From contig JAPPIK010000059.1 of NCBI GenBank assembly GCA_028820655.1, positions 1 to 32,855 on the forward strand: a stretch of DNA of 32,855 nt. Direction: 5' to 3'. The notes under the pieces are model-generated. The model ran no database searches. It was not told where the DNA came from and saw only the letters and a program-made list of their open reading frames with translations. Every line of letters begins with the position of its first letter. The stretch's first letter is position 1. This document shows, piece after piece, positions 7,801 to 15,599 of this stretch. A program made the translations under genes and the position numbers. The stretch comes from Candidatus Poribacteria bacterium (GTDB lineage Bacteria > Poribacteria > WGA-4E > JAJDTR01).

Positions 7801-8508
7801 TTAGATTTCGGCGGAACGTGCCGTCAGTTCTTGCAAGCGCGGGGAGAATGTCTCGTAAACTTCACGCTTGATTAGGGGCCAAGCCGTTGGGCCGCGGTAT
7901 AACACTGCCGGCATATAGTATACGTTTGCCAGCATGCGGTGTTGGTCGGTTGTCGTGTTCGCGCCGGACCGGTGCCAAAGTCCGTTGTGGTAGACAAAGG
8001 CAGAACCCTTCTTTCCGGTAACCGGCATTTCCTGCGGATAGCTTTCCCGGCTGGGGCTGCGTTGCGTGAGGTGGCTAAAAGGCACAATTCGCGTGGCGCC
8101 GTTTTCCGGGGTGCTGTCGGTGAGCATCCAGAACACCTGAAGCCCGTTCCAAGGCGGGAAGAGCGAGCTTGGATCCGCCGCCAACGCGCCGCGTGTTGGC
8201 CAATCGGCGTGCAGGCTGCCGGCGGGGGTTCCGGGTTTGCACCATTTTAACGCAGCATTGTTCGCCAAGAAATAGCCTTCTCCGAGCACGGCTTCCGCAA
8301 TCTCAAGAATCAGCGGATGTGTGCACAGTGTCGCCAGTTCCGGAATATCGTTCAATGATCCTTCGAGGCTGATATACGCCGATCCCATGGACTCCATTAT
8401 CGACCGCGCCATGCCGTCGAGACGTTCCGCCTCTTGCGGGTCAAGCAATCCCTCGAAAATACAGTAACCTTCCTCTGCCAGTCTATCCTTAATCTCGTTG
8501 ATATCCAT
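7801..8508 (-). CDS. Phytanoyl-CoA dioxygenase (PhyH) family protein
   Basis: A 235-residue Fe(II)/2-oxoglutarate-dependent oxygenase. The iron ligands are seen as HAD (His100, Asp102) and His179 in LWHRSG; Arg191 is placed to bind 2-oxoglutarate, 12 residues past that His. The N-terminal helix-turn EEGYCIFEGLLDPQEAERL is typical of the PhyH family, and the length is near normal for short bacterial members. The frame continues 19 codons upstream, but I start at 8508, where AGAGGGAAAA precedes ATG and the family N-terminus begins. It is the first gene of the metabolic cluster. A TTGCCA/TATAGT promoter candidate lies about 95 bp upstream. Substrate unknown: such enzymes hydroxylate many small molecules, and phytanoyl-CoA itself is unlikely here. 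Confidence 0.88.
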   Translation of the reverse strand: MDINEIKDRLAEEGYCIFEGLLDPQEAERLDGMARSIMESMGSAYISLEGSLNDIPELATLCTHPLILEIAEAVLGEGYFLANNAALKWCKPGTPAGSLHADWPTRGALAADPSSLFPPWNGLQVFWMLTDSTPENGATRIVPFSHLTQRSPSRESYPQEMPVTGKKGSAFVYHNGLWHRSGANTTTDQHRMLANVYYMPAVLYRGPTAWPLIKREVYETFSPRLQELTARSAEI

Positions 8509-8603
8509 CGTTTTCCCTCTGTACGTGCCTCGAACGCCGATACATTTTTTGGTGAATGTTGACAAGCCTAATACATAAATAATTCGCCTTTCGGGAAGTT
8601 TAC

Positions 8604-8632
8604 ACTATAGCCGATTTTGATTAGGATGGCAA
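8604..8632 (-). promoter_or_regulatory. Sigma70-type promoter candidate for the PhyH gene
   Basis: On the minus strand, TTGCCA (8632-8627) is followed after exactly 17 bp by TATAGT (8609-8604). Each hexamer has one mismatch to TTGACA/TATAAT. The start codon is about 95 bp downstream. Read from sequence only; it could also serve the genes beyond PhyH. Confidence 0.5.
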
Positions 8633-8887
8633 CAGAAATCTAGGGTGTTCACCGAGCCATCGCAGCATATCATTAGTTATGGATCTGCCCCCGCTTCACT
8701 CTATGGTGGACGGGATGGGGGGCGTTGACACGCCCCTTGTTATTCTATAAAATACGAGGTATGCAACCCCTTAATTGTTTCAGGAGCGTATTCTCTAAAG
8801 AACAGCGGCACATTTCCTCAAGAGCCCGTTCGAATAGTCCGCAGTAAAGCCATTATTGACAGAAATGAGCGCGTTTGAAAAACACAA

Positions 8888-8980
8888 TTGTAGGGTGCAA
8901 TCAAGTGAGTGAATAACGAACGATCAAGGGAGCGAATAGATCAAGTGGCTAAATAAGGAACGCGATAGAAATCCCATAGA
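8888..8980 (+). repeat. Dispersed repeat family A, copy 3 (long form)
   Basis: The longest readable copy. It opens with TAGGGTGC, then has three sub-repeats starting ATCAAGTGAGTGAATAACGA, ATCAAGGGAGCGAATAG and ATCAAGTGGCTAAATAAGGA, and closes with CGATAGAAATCCCATAGAGA. It is the left arm of a long imperfect inverted repeat with 9313-9433. Confidence 0.75.
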
Positions 8981-9003
8981 GATCTTCTCTAGGTCGTGAT
9001 TCC

Positions 9004-9031
9004 CCGCTCCAGCGGAGCGGCATGTCAATAG
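9004..9031. repeat. Covarying hairpin repeat, copy 1
   Basis: CCGCTCC-AGC-GGAGCGG: a perfect 7-bp stem with loop AGC, followed by CATGTCAATAG. The sister copy at 9053-9080 has the same loop and tail with paired stem changes. Confidence 0.75.
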
Positions 9032-9052
9032 CAGGGAGACGCCTCGATTCTT

Positions 9053-9080
9053 GCACTCCAGCGGAGTGCCATGTCAATAG
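9053..9080. repeat. Covarying hairpin repeat, copy 2
   Basis: GCACTCC-AGC-GGAGTGC with tail CATGTCAATAG, 49 bp after copy 1. Two stem positions differ from copy 1, and both arms change together, so pairing is kept. Confidence 0.75.
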
Positions 9081-9312
9081 ATGTTCTAAAAATAGCTTTG
9101 CCGCCGACTAGTCAGACAGGTGCTGAAGTTGATGATGGAAGGGACAACCGGTCAATCAATCGGACTCATGGAAGTATCTAGGCGGTTTTTGCTCGTTCGA
9201 AGAGATACGACCAAGATCTAGTATGTGAAAATTCGAGATTACACAAGTCTATTATGAGGAAGATGAGTTGAAGACTCATTTTTTCATTTTTGTAATTGGC
9301 CGAAAAACACCT

Positions 9313-9433
9313 GTGGAATCTCTATGGGAGTTCTATCGCACTCACTACCCGTCCGGTTGATCCCTCGCTGTTCACTCGCTCGCTGTTCACTCGGTTGATC
9401 CATCCTTAATCAGTCGGTCGCCCGCACCCTACC
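9313..9433 (-). repeat. Dispersed repeat family A, copy 4 (long form, inverted)
   Basis: Right arm of the inverted repeat. It reads TCTCTATGGGAGTTCTATCG at its inner end and GCACCCTACC at its outer end. It holds a 15-bp-period duplication of TCGCTGTTCACTCG at 9365-9378 and 9380-9393. Confidence 0.7.
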
Positions 9434-9439
9434 ACTGAC

Positions 9440-9478
9440 GAGTCGAGGCGTATTTTGTTCGCGGTCGAGTCGAGGCGT
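9440..9478. repeat. GAGTCGAGGCGT direct repeat upstream of the metzincin gene
   Basis: Two exact 12-bp copies, 9440-9451 and 9467-9478, 27 bp apart; a one-mismatch inverted copy lies at 9039-9050. A weak promoter-like pair TTGTTC (9455-9460) and TATGAA (9479-9484) with an 18-bp spacer brackets the second copy, so the repeat could be a regulator site. That is speculative. Confidence 0.35.
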
Positions 9479-9553
9479 TATGAATAAAGTTGATGACACC
9501 TAACGTAGCTGCCACGATATTGGCGACACACCAACAACAGAGAAGGTAATAAA

Positions 9554-12019
9554 GTGCGATTCAAATGCATAGTGTTTTTAGCCATCGTCTCGTTAAGTGT
9601 TCCACTGCACGGTGAGGCGCAAGAACCGACGATCCTTGAGTATGGACAGGCAGTATATACGGTTGCATTTTCACCGGTGAATTCTTCGATTATCGCTGCT
9701 GCCGGTAAGGCCAATGATCCTGATGACAACATCATAAAAGTTTGGAATCTTGAGACAAATAAGGCAATAATGCTACATGGACACACCAGTAAAATCAACT
9801 CCGTGGCTTTTTCTCCAAACGAGGAGTTACTTGCCAGCGGAGGCGATGATTGGACCTTCAGATTGTGGGATATTTCACAAAAGCAAAATATCGCTACCTT
9901 TAAGCACATTACAAACCGAGGGCGATCACAAGTCAAGGTCGTAGCATTTTCACCAGATGGGGAACTCCTTGCCACCGCTGGGAGACATGTAAAGTTATGG
10001 CAGGTCAGTAACCAAACCGAGATAGCTACACTTCAACACAACGGGTACGTTTGGGCGTTAGCCTTTTCCCCTGATGGACAACTCCTCGCGGCTGGCGACA
10101 ATACCGGGAGCGTGAAAGTTTGGACTGTTCAGACGAGACAAGTGATTGCGCGGCTAGAAGGCGATACGACCGGAGTATATTCTGTCGCATTTTCACCAGA
10201 TGGCAGAACCCTTGCGAGTGCCGGGTATCAGGGACAGATTAAATTGTGGGCTGTGGCAAATTGGGAACTCCTTGGCACGCTCCAAAATAGCGGAACTGCT
10301 TTTACTGTTGATTTCTCCCTTGATGGGAAAGCACTTGCGAGCACAGGGCACGAAACTATCCGCCTGTGGTCTGCCGAGAGCGGCGAAAAGATTACTTCGC
10401 TGACAGGGCACACCGGCTGGGTCAGGGCTGCCGCCTTTTCACACGACGGAGCCACCCTCGCCAGCGGCGGTGATGATGGGATTGTTCGTGTTCAGAATAT
10501 TGAAACTCATCTCCAGACACTGCAACAACGAAAGATGGTTCGCCTAATCTACTTTCTCCCTCAAGACCGCTTACACCGGGAGGATATAGGCACAAAGCTG
10601 GATATGTTGATAATGGACACACAGCAGTTTTACGCCGAACAGATAAAAAACCACGGATTCGACAGAAAAACTTTTGTGTTTGAAACCGATGTAACTGGAG
10701 CGGCTGTGGTGCATCATGTGAATGGGAAGTTCACCGATCGGCATTATTATAATGACACGCTCGACAAAGTCATGGCAGAAATTGATGAACAGTTTGACGT
10801 GTCAAAAAATCTCTATCTCATAGCTATAGATATTGGCGGCGAGCGCATTGACACGCGATGGTGTGGTCGAGGTGGATTTGAATGGTCCGGGACTGGGAAG
10901 GCAATCATCCCTGCCTCCGGTGATTGTTTTGCCGTTGATACCACTGCACACGAACTCGGGCACGCCTTTGGATTAGAACATGATTTCCGCAACGATGCCT
11001 ATATTATGTCATACGGGAGTGGAGCTCGCCGCCGATTGTCGCACTGTGCCGCCGAATGGTTAGATGCCAGCCGATTTTTCAACGCCAACCAAACCGCTTA
11101 CAACGAGCCAGCCACAATTCAGATGCTTGAACCGCTGGCAATTCCACCGAATGCCATTAGCCTTCGCTTTGAGGTAACCGATACTGATGGGCTCCATCAA
11201 GCTCAATTAATTATTCCGACAATTGCTGGCGACCCGGCCGAAGGTGTTAAATTACACGGTTGTAAAACCTTTAACGGTGAAATGAACCTGATTGAATTTA
11301 TCACAACAGATTTGAATGCGGCCTCCGGTAACGAAGTGAGCCTTCGTGTGATTGATGTGCATGGAAACTTTTCACAGGAAACGTATTTGATCGAGATGGA
11401 TGATGTAGTGCGGGTAGATGTCAACGGCGATGGAATAATTGATGTTGCAGATCTGGTGCTTGTAGCGTCTTTCTACGGTCAATCTAGGGCGCCTGGCACA
11501 ATCTTAAATTCAGATGTTAATGGCGATGGCGTCGTTGATGTGAACGACCTCCTACTGGTTGTCGCCGCGCTGGAGGCCTCGGCAAATGCACCTGCTGCAC
11601 ATTCACAACCATTTGCGGCTAACCTGGAGCGGTGGATTGCCGAAGCAAAGCAACGCGACCTTGGAGATAAAATTTTCCAAAAAGGTATTGCAGTGCTAGA
11701 GCAGCTCCTAGCGAGGGTTCGTCCGACAGAAACAGTGCTGTTGCCCAACTATCCAAATCCGTTCAACCCGGAGACGTGGATACCGTATGAATTGGCGACT
11801 GCCAGCGACGTGCAAATCACGATTTACGATGCGCAGGGCGCAATCGTCCGCCGGCTAGACGTTGGTAAACAACAGGCAGGTTATTTCGGGGACAGAAATC
11901 GTGCCGCGTATTGGGATGGCCGTAACGGATCCGGTGAGCGCGTTGCTAGTGGTCTGTACTTCTACACATTAACCGCCGATGAATTCATCGCCACGGGGAA
12001 AATGTTGATTGGAAAATAG
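9554..12019 (+). CDS. Secreted WD40 / metzincin metalloprotease / dockerin / C-terminal sorting-type protein
   Basis: An 821-residue exported protein with a GTG start; AGAAGG lies 7 bases upstream. Residues 1-22 are a signal peptide. Residues 28-318 hold about seven WD40 blades (repeated VAFSPDG, LASGGDD, VKLW). Residues 330-510 form a metalloprotease domain with HELGHAFGLEH at 466-476, the metzincin zinc motif (His466, His470, His476, catalytic Glu467), and a Met485 turn in IMSYG. Residues 619-672 are a type I dockerin with two calcium loops (DVNGDGIIDVADL and DVNGDGVVDVNDL). Residues 731-821 run from NYPNPFNPETWIPY to YWDGRNGSGERVASGLYFY, a FlgD-Ig/type-IX-sorting-like end module. All catalytic residues are present, so it is probably an active surface or secreted protease whose propeller presents substrates. 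It is the only plus-strand gene. Which secretion route reads the end module is unknown. Confidence 0.9.
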   Translation: MRFKCIVFLAIVSLSVPLHGEAQEPTILEYGQAVYTVAFSPVNSSIIAAAGKANDPDDNIIKVWNLETNKAIMLHGHTSKINSVAFSPNEELLASGGDDWTFRLWDISQKQNIATFKHITNRGRSQVKVVAFSPDGELLATAGRHVKLWQVSNQTEIATLQHNGYVWALAFSPDGQLLAAGDNTGSVKVWTVQTRQVIARLEGDTTGVYSVAFSPDGRTLASAGYQGQIKLWAVANWELLGTLQNSGTAFTVDFSLDGKALASTGHETIRLWSAESGEKITSLTGHTGWVRAAAFSHDGATLASGGDDGIVRVQNIETHLQTLQQRKMVRLIYFLPQDRLHREDIGTKLDMLIMDTQQFYAEQIKNHGFDRKTFVFETDVTGAAVVHHVNGKFTDRHYYNDTLDKVMAEIDEQFDVSKNLYLIAIDIGGERIDTRWCGRGGFEWSGTGKAIIPASGDCFAVDTTAHELGHAFGLEHDFRNDAYIMSYGSGARRRLSHCAAEWLDASRFFNANQTAYNEPATIQMLEPLAIPPNAISLRFEVTDTDGLHQAQLIIPTIAGDPAEGVKLHGCKTFNGEMNLIEFITTDLNAASGNEVSLRVIDVHGNFSQETYLIEMDDVVRVDVNGDGIIDVADLVLVASFYGQSRAPGTILNSDVNGDGVVDVNDLLLVVAALEASANAPAAHSQPFAANLERWIAEAKQRDLGDKIFQKGIAVLEQLLARVRPTETVLLPNYPNPFNPETWIPYELATASDVQITIYDAQGAIVRRLDVGKQQAGYFGDRNRAAYWDGRNGSGERVASGLYFYTLTADEFIATGKMLIGK

Positions 12020-12124
12020 AAAGGTACGCATTCCACTATCCACCCGCTGTAAGGGCGTTCTCCTCGTCGCAAGCAGAACTCGCTCCAACAACCTAGGAAG
12101 ACAGAGGCGGCCCGCAGGCATAGG

Positions 12125-12138
12125 TAGGGTGCACCCTA
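12125..12138. repeat. TAGGGTGCACCCTA palindrome
   Basis: A perfect 14-bp palindrome about 105 bp after the metzincin stop. It shares the TAGGGTGC core that opens family A copies and that precedes each GCGCAC palindrome of the end array. Confidence 0.5.
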
Positions 12139-12291
12139 GAGGAATCAAATGCAGGAACGATTCAGGAACCATGGGTGTGGGGTTTCACATTTTCTCTATC
12201 CGCAGGCCAGTGTTTTTATAAGTTGGATTCTAATACCATTTCGCTTGAATAACAGTGCATATAATGCCTTAATTGTGTCATTCACCTTTAC

Positions 12292-12315
12292 CGTAGGCGG
12301 GGCATCTTGCCCCGC
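12292..12315. repeat. GCGGGGCA hairpin repeat, copy 2
   Basis: CGTAG followed by GCGGGGCA-TCT-TGCCCCGC; identical over 24 bp to the reverse complement of 4961-4984. Confidence 0.7.
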
Positions 12316-12431
12316 CGGCTTTGCACGGAGACAAGGTTTCTTACTACACAAGTCTCTTTACCTAATCCAAGTAATTGATGCACTGCCGTTCTAGAGAAAT
12401 GGTATAACTTCACGCTAACACAACTCCGCGC

Positions 12432-12448
12432 TTGGCTGTTCAAGCCAA
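12432..12448. repeat. TTGGCT hairpin
   Basis: TTGGCT-GTTCA-AGCCAA: a 6-bp stem with a 5-nt loop, followed by CCTACATGAC. Single copy in the window. Confidence 0.4.
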
Positions 12449-12480
12449 CCTACATGACTTGACAGAATAACTGTACCACA

Positions 12481-12537
12481 AGGGATCTCTATCACACTCG
12501 CTATTCGCTCGCTTGATCTATCCGCTCAGTTAATCTC
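12481..12537 (-). repeat. Dispersed repeat family A, copy 5
   Basis: Plus strand AGGGATCTCTATCACACTCG, then CTATTCGCTCGCTTGATC. It lies about 117 bp downstream of the DUF6785 stop, in sense orientation to that gene. Confidence 0.75.
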
Positions 12538-12555
12538 GCCAATGGAGAATAAGAA

Positions 12556-12581
12556 GTCGCGGCCTGGAGATCGCTCCTACC
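12556..12581 (-). repeat. Solo copy of the terminal-array hairpin
   Basis: Minus strand reads GGTAGGAGCGATCTCCAGGC then CGCGAC, matching the GAGCGATCTCCAGGTCGCGA unit repeated at 32434-32855. This shows that the end-array unit is dispersed. Confidence 0.6.
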
Positions 12582-12653
12582 ACATCGCGGAATATAACAA
12601 ATGTATCTATTTGCGAATACTCTCCGACTGTAGTCGTACAACTTATCCTGCCG

Positions 12654-14585
12654 CTACCAGCCCCACTCGGTGAAATAGGGGAAGATGCGATAGACATGCT
12701 GCCCCCGAATTTCGCCAAAGATTGTCCATAAACTGCCGATGACGTGCTGCCCCAGAATGATGCCGATGAAGAACGGCACCATACGCCGGTAAAGTTGAAT
12801 TCCGCCGAATTTCAGAATCGCCCACTTTAAAAACCACGCCACGAACACCGAGAACCAGATGCCGCCCATCATCCAGCCGCAAGCCACGGCATAGCCGACG
12901 GGATGGAAGGGGAATCCGAGAAATTTTTGATGTAGCACACGGAGGGCGATTGTAACCCCCGCGCCTATCCCGACATCGCGGAGCATCGGATAGTTTTGGC
13001 TGCGCGGGTGTTGGATCCAAGAATCCAACATGCGGAAACCGTTGTCGCCGATATTGTGGTAGACGTTGTCCGCGCCGAAGTGATACATGTTGTGCAAGAG
13101 CGCCCAAAAGCCGGCATACGTACCCACGATTGAGGCGACAATCATGGCAATCAGGAAATGACGGCTTGGCGCATTAAGCAGTTGCGCCATCTTGAAACCT
13201 TCAATCTGATGGCCGACCGGATGGGAACGATATGCGCGGCACATCCAGAACAGGTGGCTGAACATGGCGATGTTTGTTACCCCGATGCGGCGTGGACCAA
13301 CTACATTCAAGAGCATCTGATCGGGCCCCATAAATTCGGCGTCGTGGGCGGGAGGCCCAATCTCCGCGCGGATGCGGGCAATAGCCACCGCATAGAGGAT
13401 GTAGATAAGCAGAAAGAGAAGGACGACCCAGGCGGACATGCCGGCGTAGCCGAGGAACGCGACCAGAGCGATGAAACCCAATACGATGCCGGCGAGCGCC
13501 GATCGGTAACTCATCGCCTCGTTGGCGGCGGTTTCGGGGCTCTTCCCACGGATAATTTCTTTCAACACCTGCTTCAAGTGCAGTCGCGCAGACCACAGTG
13601 GTAGAATGGCCAATATTATCCACGAACCCGCCGTTTGATAGCTTCGGAAGGGGCCCGGAGTTGCCCAGATTCCCATCGCGTTTCGGTAAACGAGGTCCGC
13701 TTTCCAAACGAGGTGGAAAAACCAGGCTGAGAACGCCAAATTCAACGGAAGAAAATACGCCATCCCGACCACGAACGGATAAACCGCCATCGGTAACCAA
13801 CCAACGGCGCTCCACGGTTTTTCGGTAAAAAACCTGCCGAGATTGTAGATTGGCGCGAAATTTGGAGCGACGGGCCACAACCCGTGAAGCCCGTTCATCA
13901 GGTCAAATGTGCCCGCAATCCCGAATCCGATCCACAACATCCGATTGGAAAGCAGCCCGGTGCCACCCTTCGCCATCTCCATCGGGAGTTGGATGACGGG
14001 GTAAGCCAATTTTTCATTTTCTGTCCATTGCTTCCGAATGATGACATTGATGCAAACAATGACGAAAAATAGAACAATCAGGAAACCGCCCCAACCTAAT
14101 GCCGGAATTAACCAAGGCTTGAAATGTTCGGAAATATAGAGAGTGGTTTCCCCTTGATGGTAGCCTTGCAGCGCGGTTGAGTCGTAAACGGTTGCCCACT
14201 CGGGCACGTGTCTGCCAAAAAGAGCCATCCATTCGTTTTCCGGGGTCACGAACCAGAAACTCGTGAGGTGTTGAACCATTACGAGCAATAGGTCGTGCCC
14301 AAAAATGCCTGTGGCGATGGCGTTCATCACATAAATGATAAGTAGTTCGATGGGCTGGAGCGCGGCGTTGGGAGCGTATTTGTTGAGGAATGCGTTGAGC
14401 ACCAACAGCAGGAATAGGGTAAAGGTAACGTTGTAAAAGAGGGTGAAGAGTGTCGAAAAGACAGGTTGGTAGATGGTTTCGGCGAGCGTCAGCCAGTATA
14501 GGTTTATTGGGATGAGGAGTGCGCCGATAAGCAGAGCGCGGTAGGATAGAGTAGTAGCGCTATGATGTGTCGGTCCGGCTTTCAA
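12654..14585 (-). CDS. DUF6785/DUF6784-type multi-pass membrane protein
   Basis: A 643-residue inner-membrane protein with about 12 hydrophobic segments, the first at residues 17-38. Family-like landmarks are the segment RKQWTENEKLAYPVIQLPME after the fourth helix and a conserved-looking loop with EIGPPAHDAEFMGP, then HPVGHQIEGFKMA. I place it in the DUF6785 (N-terminal) / DUF6784 (C-terminal) family from pattern memory; the function is not established, though the shape is transporter-like. The start at 14585 is TTG (TTG AAA GCC GGA CCG) without a clear ribosome site, and no in-frame ATG lies before the first helix, so the start is uncertain by a few codons. It is convergent with the metzincin gene. 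Confidence 0.75.
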   Translation of the reverse strand: MKAGPTHHSATTLSYRALLIGALLIPINLYWLTLAETIYQPVFSTLFTLFYNVTFTLFLLLVLNAFLNKYAPNAALQPIELLIIYVMNAIATGIFGHDLLLVMVQHLTSFWFVTPENEWMALFGRHVPEWATVYDSTALQGYHQGETTLYISEHFKPWLIPALGWGGFLIVLFFVIVCINVIIRKQWTENEKLAYPVIQLPMEMAKGGTGLLSNRMLWIGFGIAGTFDLMNGLHGLWPVAPNFAPIYNLGRFFTEKPWSAVGWLPMAVYPFVVGMAYFLPLNLAFSAWFFHLVWKADLVYRNAMGIWATPGPFRSYQTAGSWIILAILPLWSARLHLKQVLKEIIRGKSPETAANEAMSYRSALAGIVLGFIALVAFLGYAGMSAWVVLLFLLIYILYAVAIARIRAEIGPPAHDAEFMGPDQMLLNVVGPRRIGVTNIAMFSHLFWMCRAYRSHPVGHQIEGFKMAQLLNAPSRHFLIAMIVASIVGTYAGFWALLHNMYHFGADNVYHNIGDNGFRMLDSWIQHPRSQNYPMLRDVGIGAGVTIALRVLHQKFLGFPFHPVGYAVACGWMMGGIWFSVFVAWFLKWAILKFGGIQLYRRMVPFFIGIILGQHVIGSLWTIFGEIRGQHVYRIFPYFTEWGW

Positions 14586-14783
14586 ACATACACCGCCGCG
14601 AAGGTTGTCAGTTGCTAACGTAGAAATGGGGAATTATCCCTGAACGTCCGGGATGCTACTAATCTCCCTGTTTTCGAGGGCGGCGAGATTCGTCTTAGAG
14701 CCCTGTCGGTCGAGCTTGGGCTCAAGAGGGAACGCGGGTAGACTCTTGCATTGGGCAGAATGCATGGAGAGTTGTTGAAAGGT

Positions 14784-15533
14784 TTATCTCAATCGTTTAA
14801 TTGCTCCCCACGATGTCGCCAGCGAATTGAGAAAAGACACGGATTGGGGTTTATCCGGTTCAAATTCGAACAATTCCCGCACCTCTTTGGCATCGAATCC
14901 GCGGTCATAGACGCGCAGGTCGTCCATGACACCCACAAAAGCGTTCAACCCCATAAAGCCGATCTGTATTCTTGAGTCCGTTTGCGCTATCTTGCCAACA
15001 CCGTTGTTATTTCCCATGGCGGCAGCGTTCGTGTAATAGCTTGCGGTACCCTTGTGCAACGTTCCGACGATATGATTCCATTCATCCAAAATCAGTTTCT
15101 CCCCGGGCCCCGTCCCTTTCCATACGCCGCCGACACGAATCTCGATTCGCCCGGCACCGCTAAGAATATCTATGTTATATTGACCGTCCTTGTAGATGGC
15201 GCGGTTCTCACCGGCGTGGTCTAGTTTCTTCGGCTTGACCCAGAAGGAGACGGCAAATTCCTTTTCGACTGTCAAGCGTTCCGTCTTGTGTATCACGGCG
15301 CTATGGGATTGCTCGTCAAACAGCAAGCCGTCCCCGAATTTGCCGTCTCGCGTCCGCTTGGCAGTGATAATCTGACCGTCATTCCCGTTACCGGTTTCGT
15401 CCCTGAGCACCTTGTCTTTGCCCTCGAACGGGTAATAACCGATGAGGCCGTCTTCAAGATCGGCGGAGACCGGCAACACCAAGATAACTGCAATAATCAT
15501 TAGAAAAATGCCAAACGGCAGTTGACCTGTCAT
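14784..15533 (-). CDS. Secreted LamG-domain protein, copy 1
   Basis: A 249-residue protein with a signal peptide at residues 1-24 (hydrophobic FGIFLMIIAVILVLPVSA) and a concanavalin-like LamG domain filling about residues 28-225 (GLIGYYPFEGKDK, EFAVSFWVKP, WNHIVGT, FVGVMDDLRVYDRGFDAKEV). It ends in a tail with SLATSWGAIK that is shared with both neighbours. LamG folds bind carbohydrates or proteins; no catalytic domain is attached, so it is probably a binding or adhesion protein outside the cytoplasm. ATG at 15533 follows AGGAG (in ATGAGGAGCC), a strong site. It is a paralogue of the 16102-16881 protein. Confidence 0.88.
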   Translation of the reverse strand: MTGQLPFGIFLMIIAVILVLPVSADLEDGLIGYYPFEGKDKVLRDETGNGNDGQIITAKRTRDGKFGDGLLFDEQSHSAVIHKTERLTVEKEFAVSFWVKPKKLDHAGENRAIYKDGQYNIDILSGAGRIEIRVGGVWKGTGPGEKLILDEWNHIVGTLHKGTASYYTNAAAMGNNNGVGKIAQTDSRIQIGFMGLNAFVGVMDDLRVYDRGFDAKEVRELFEFEPDKPQSVSFLNSLATSWGAIKRLR

Positions 15534-15599
15534 TTAAGGCTCCTCATGTCAAAGTTAATTCTGAATCTTCTCGGCGCGAAACACCGAAATCCGGAGCAT

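Larger units (their letters stand above)
8633..9553. other. Gene-free spacer of about 0.9 kb between divergent genes
   Basis: I see no protein or RNA gene. It contains two oppositely oriented family A repeats (8888-8980 and 9313-9433), a pair of covarying hairpins (9004-9031 and 9053-9080) and a GAGTCGAGGCGT direct repeat before the metzincin gene. The interior, 9081-9312, has no feature I recognise. Confidence 0.7.
12020..12653. other. Spacer of about 630 bp between convergent genes, repeats only
   Basis: No supported gene. It contains a perfect palindrome (12125-12138), the second GCGGGGCA hairpin (12292-12315), a TTGGCT hairpin (12432-12448), a family A copy (12481-12537) and a lone copy of the terminal-array hairpin (12556-12581). 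Confidence 0.65.

Noticed and set aside
9478-9975. 165-codon frame antisense to the metzincin start
   Set aside because: Shadow of the WD40 coding frame; Ser/Cys-rich with no family features, and it would cover the promoter region of the real gene.
13201-13878. 225-codon minus-strand frame inside the DUF6785 gene
   Set aside because: Alternate-frame shadow: Arg/Pro-rich without pattern, while the DUF6785 frame shows clear membrane helices.
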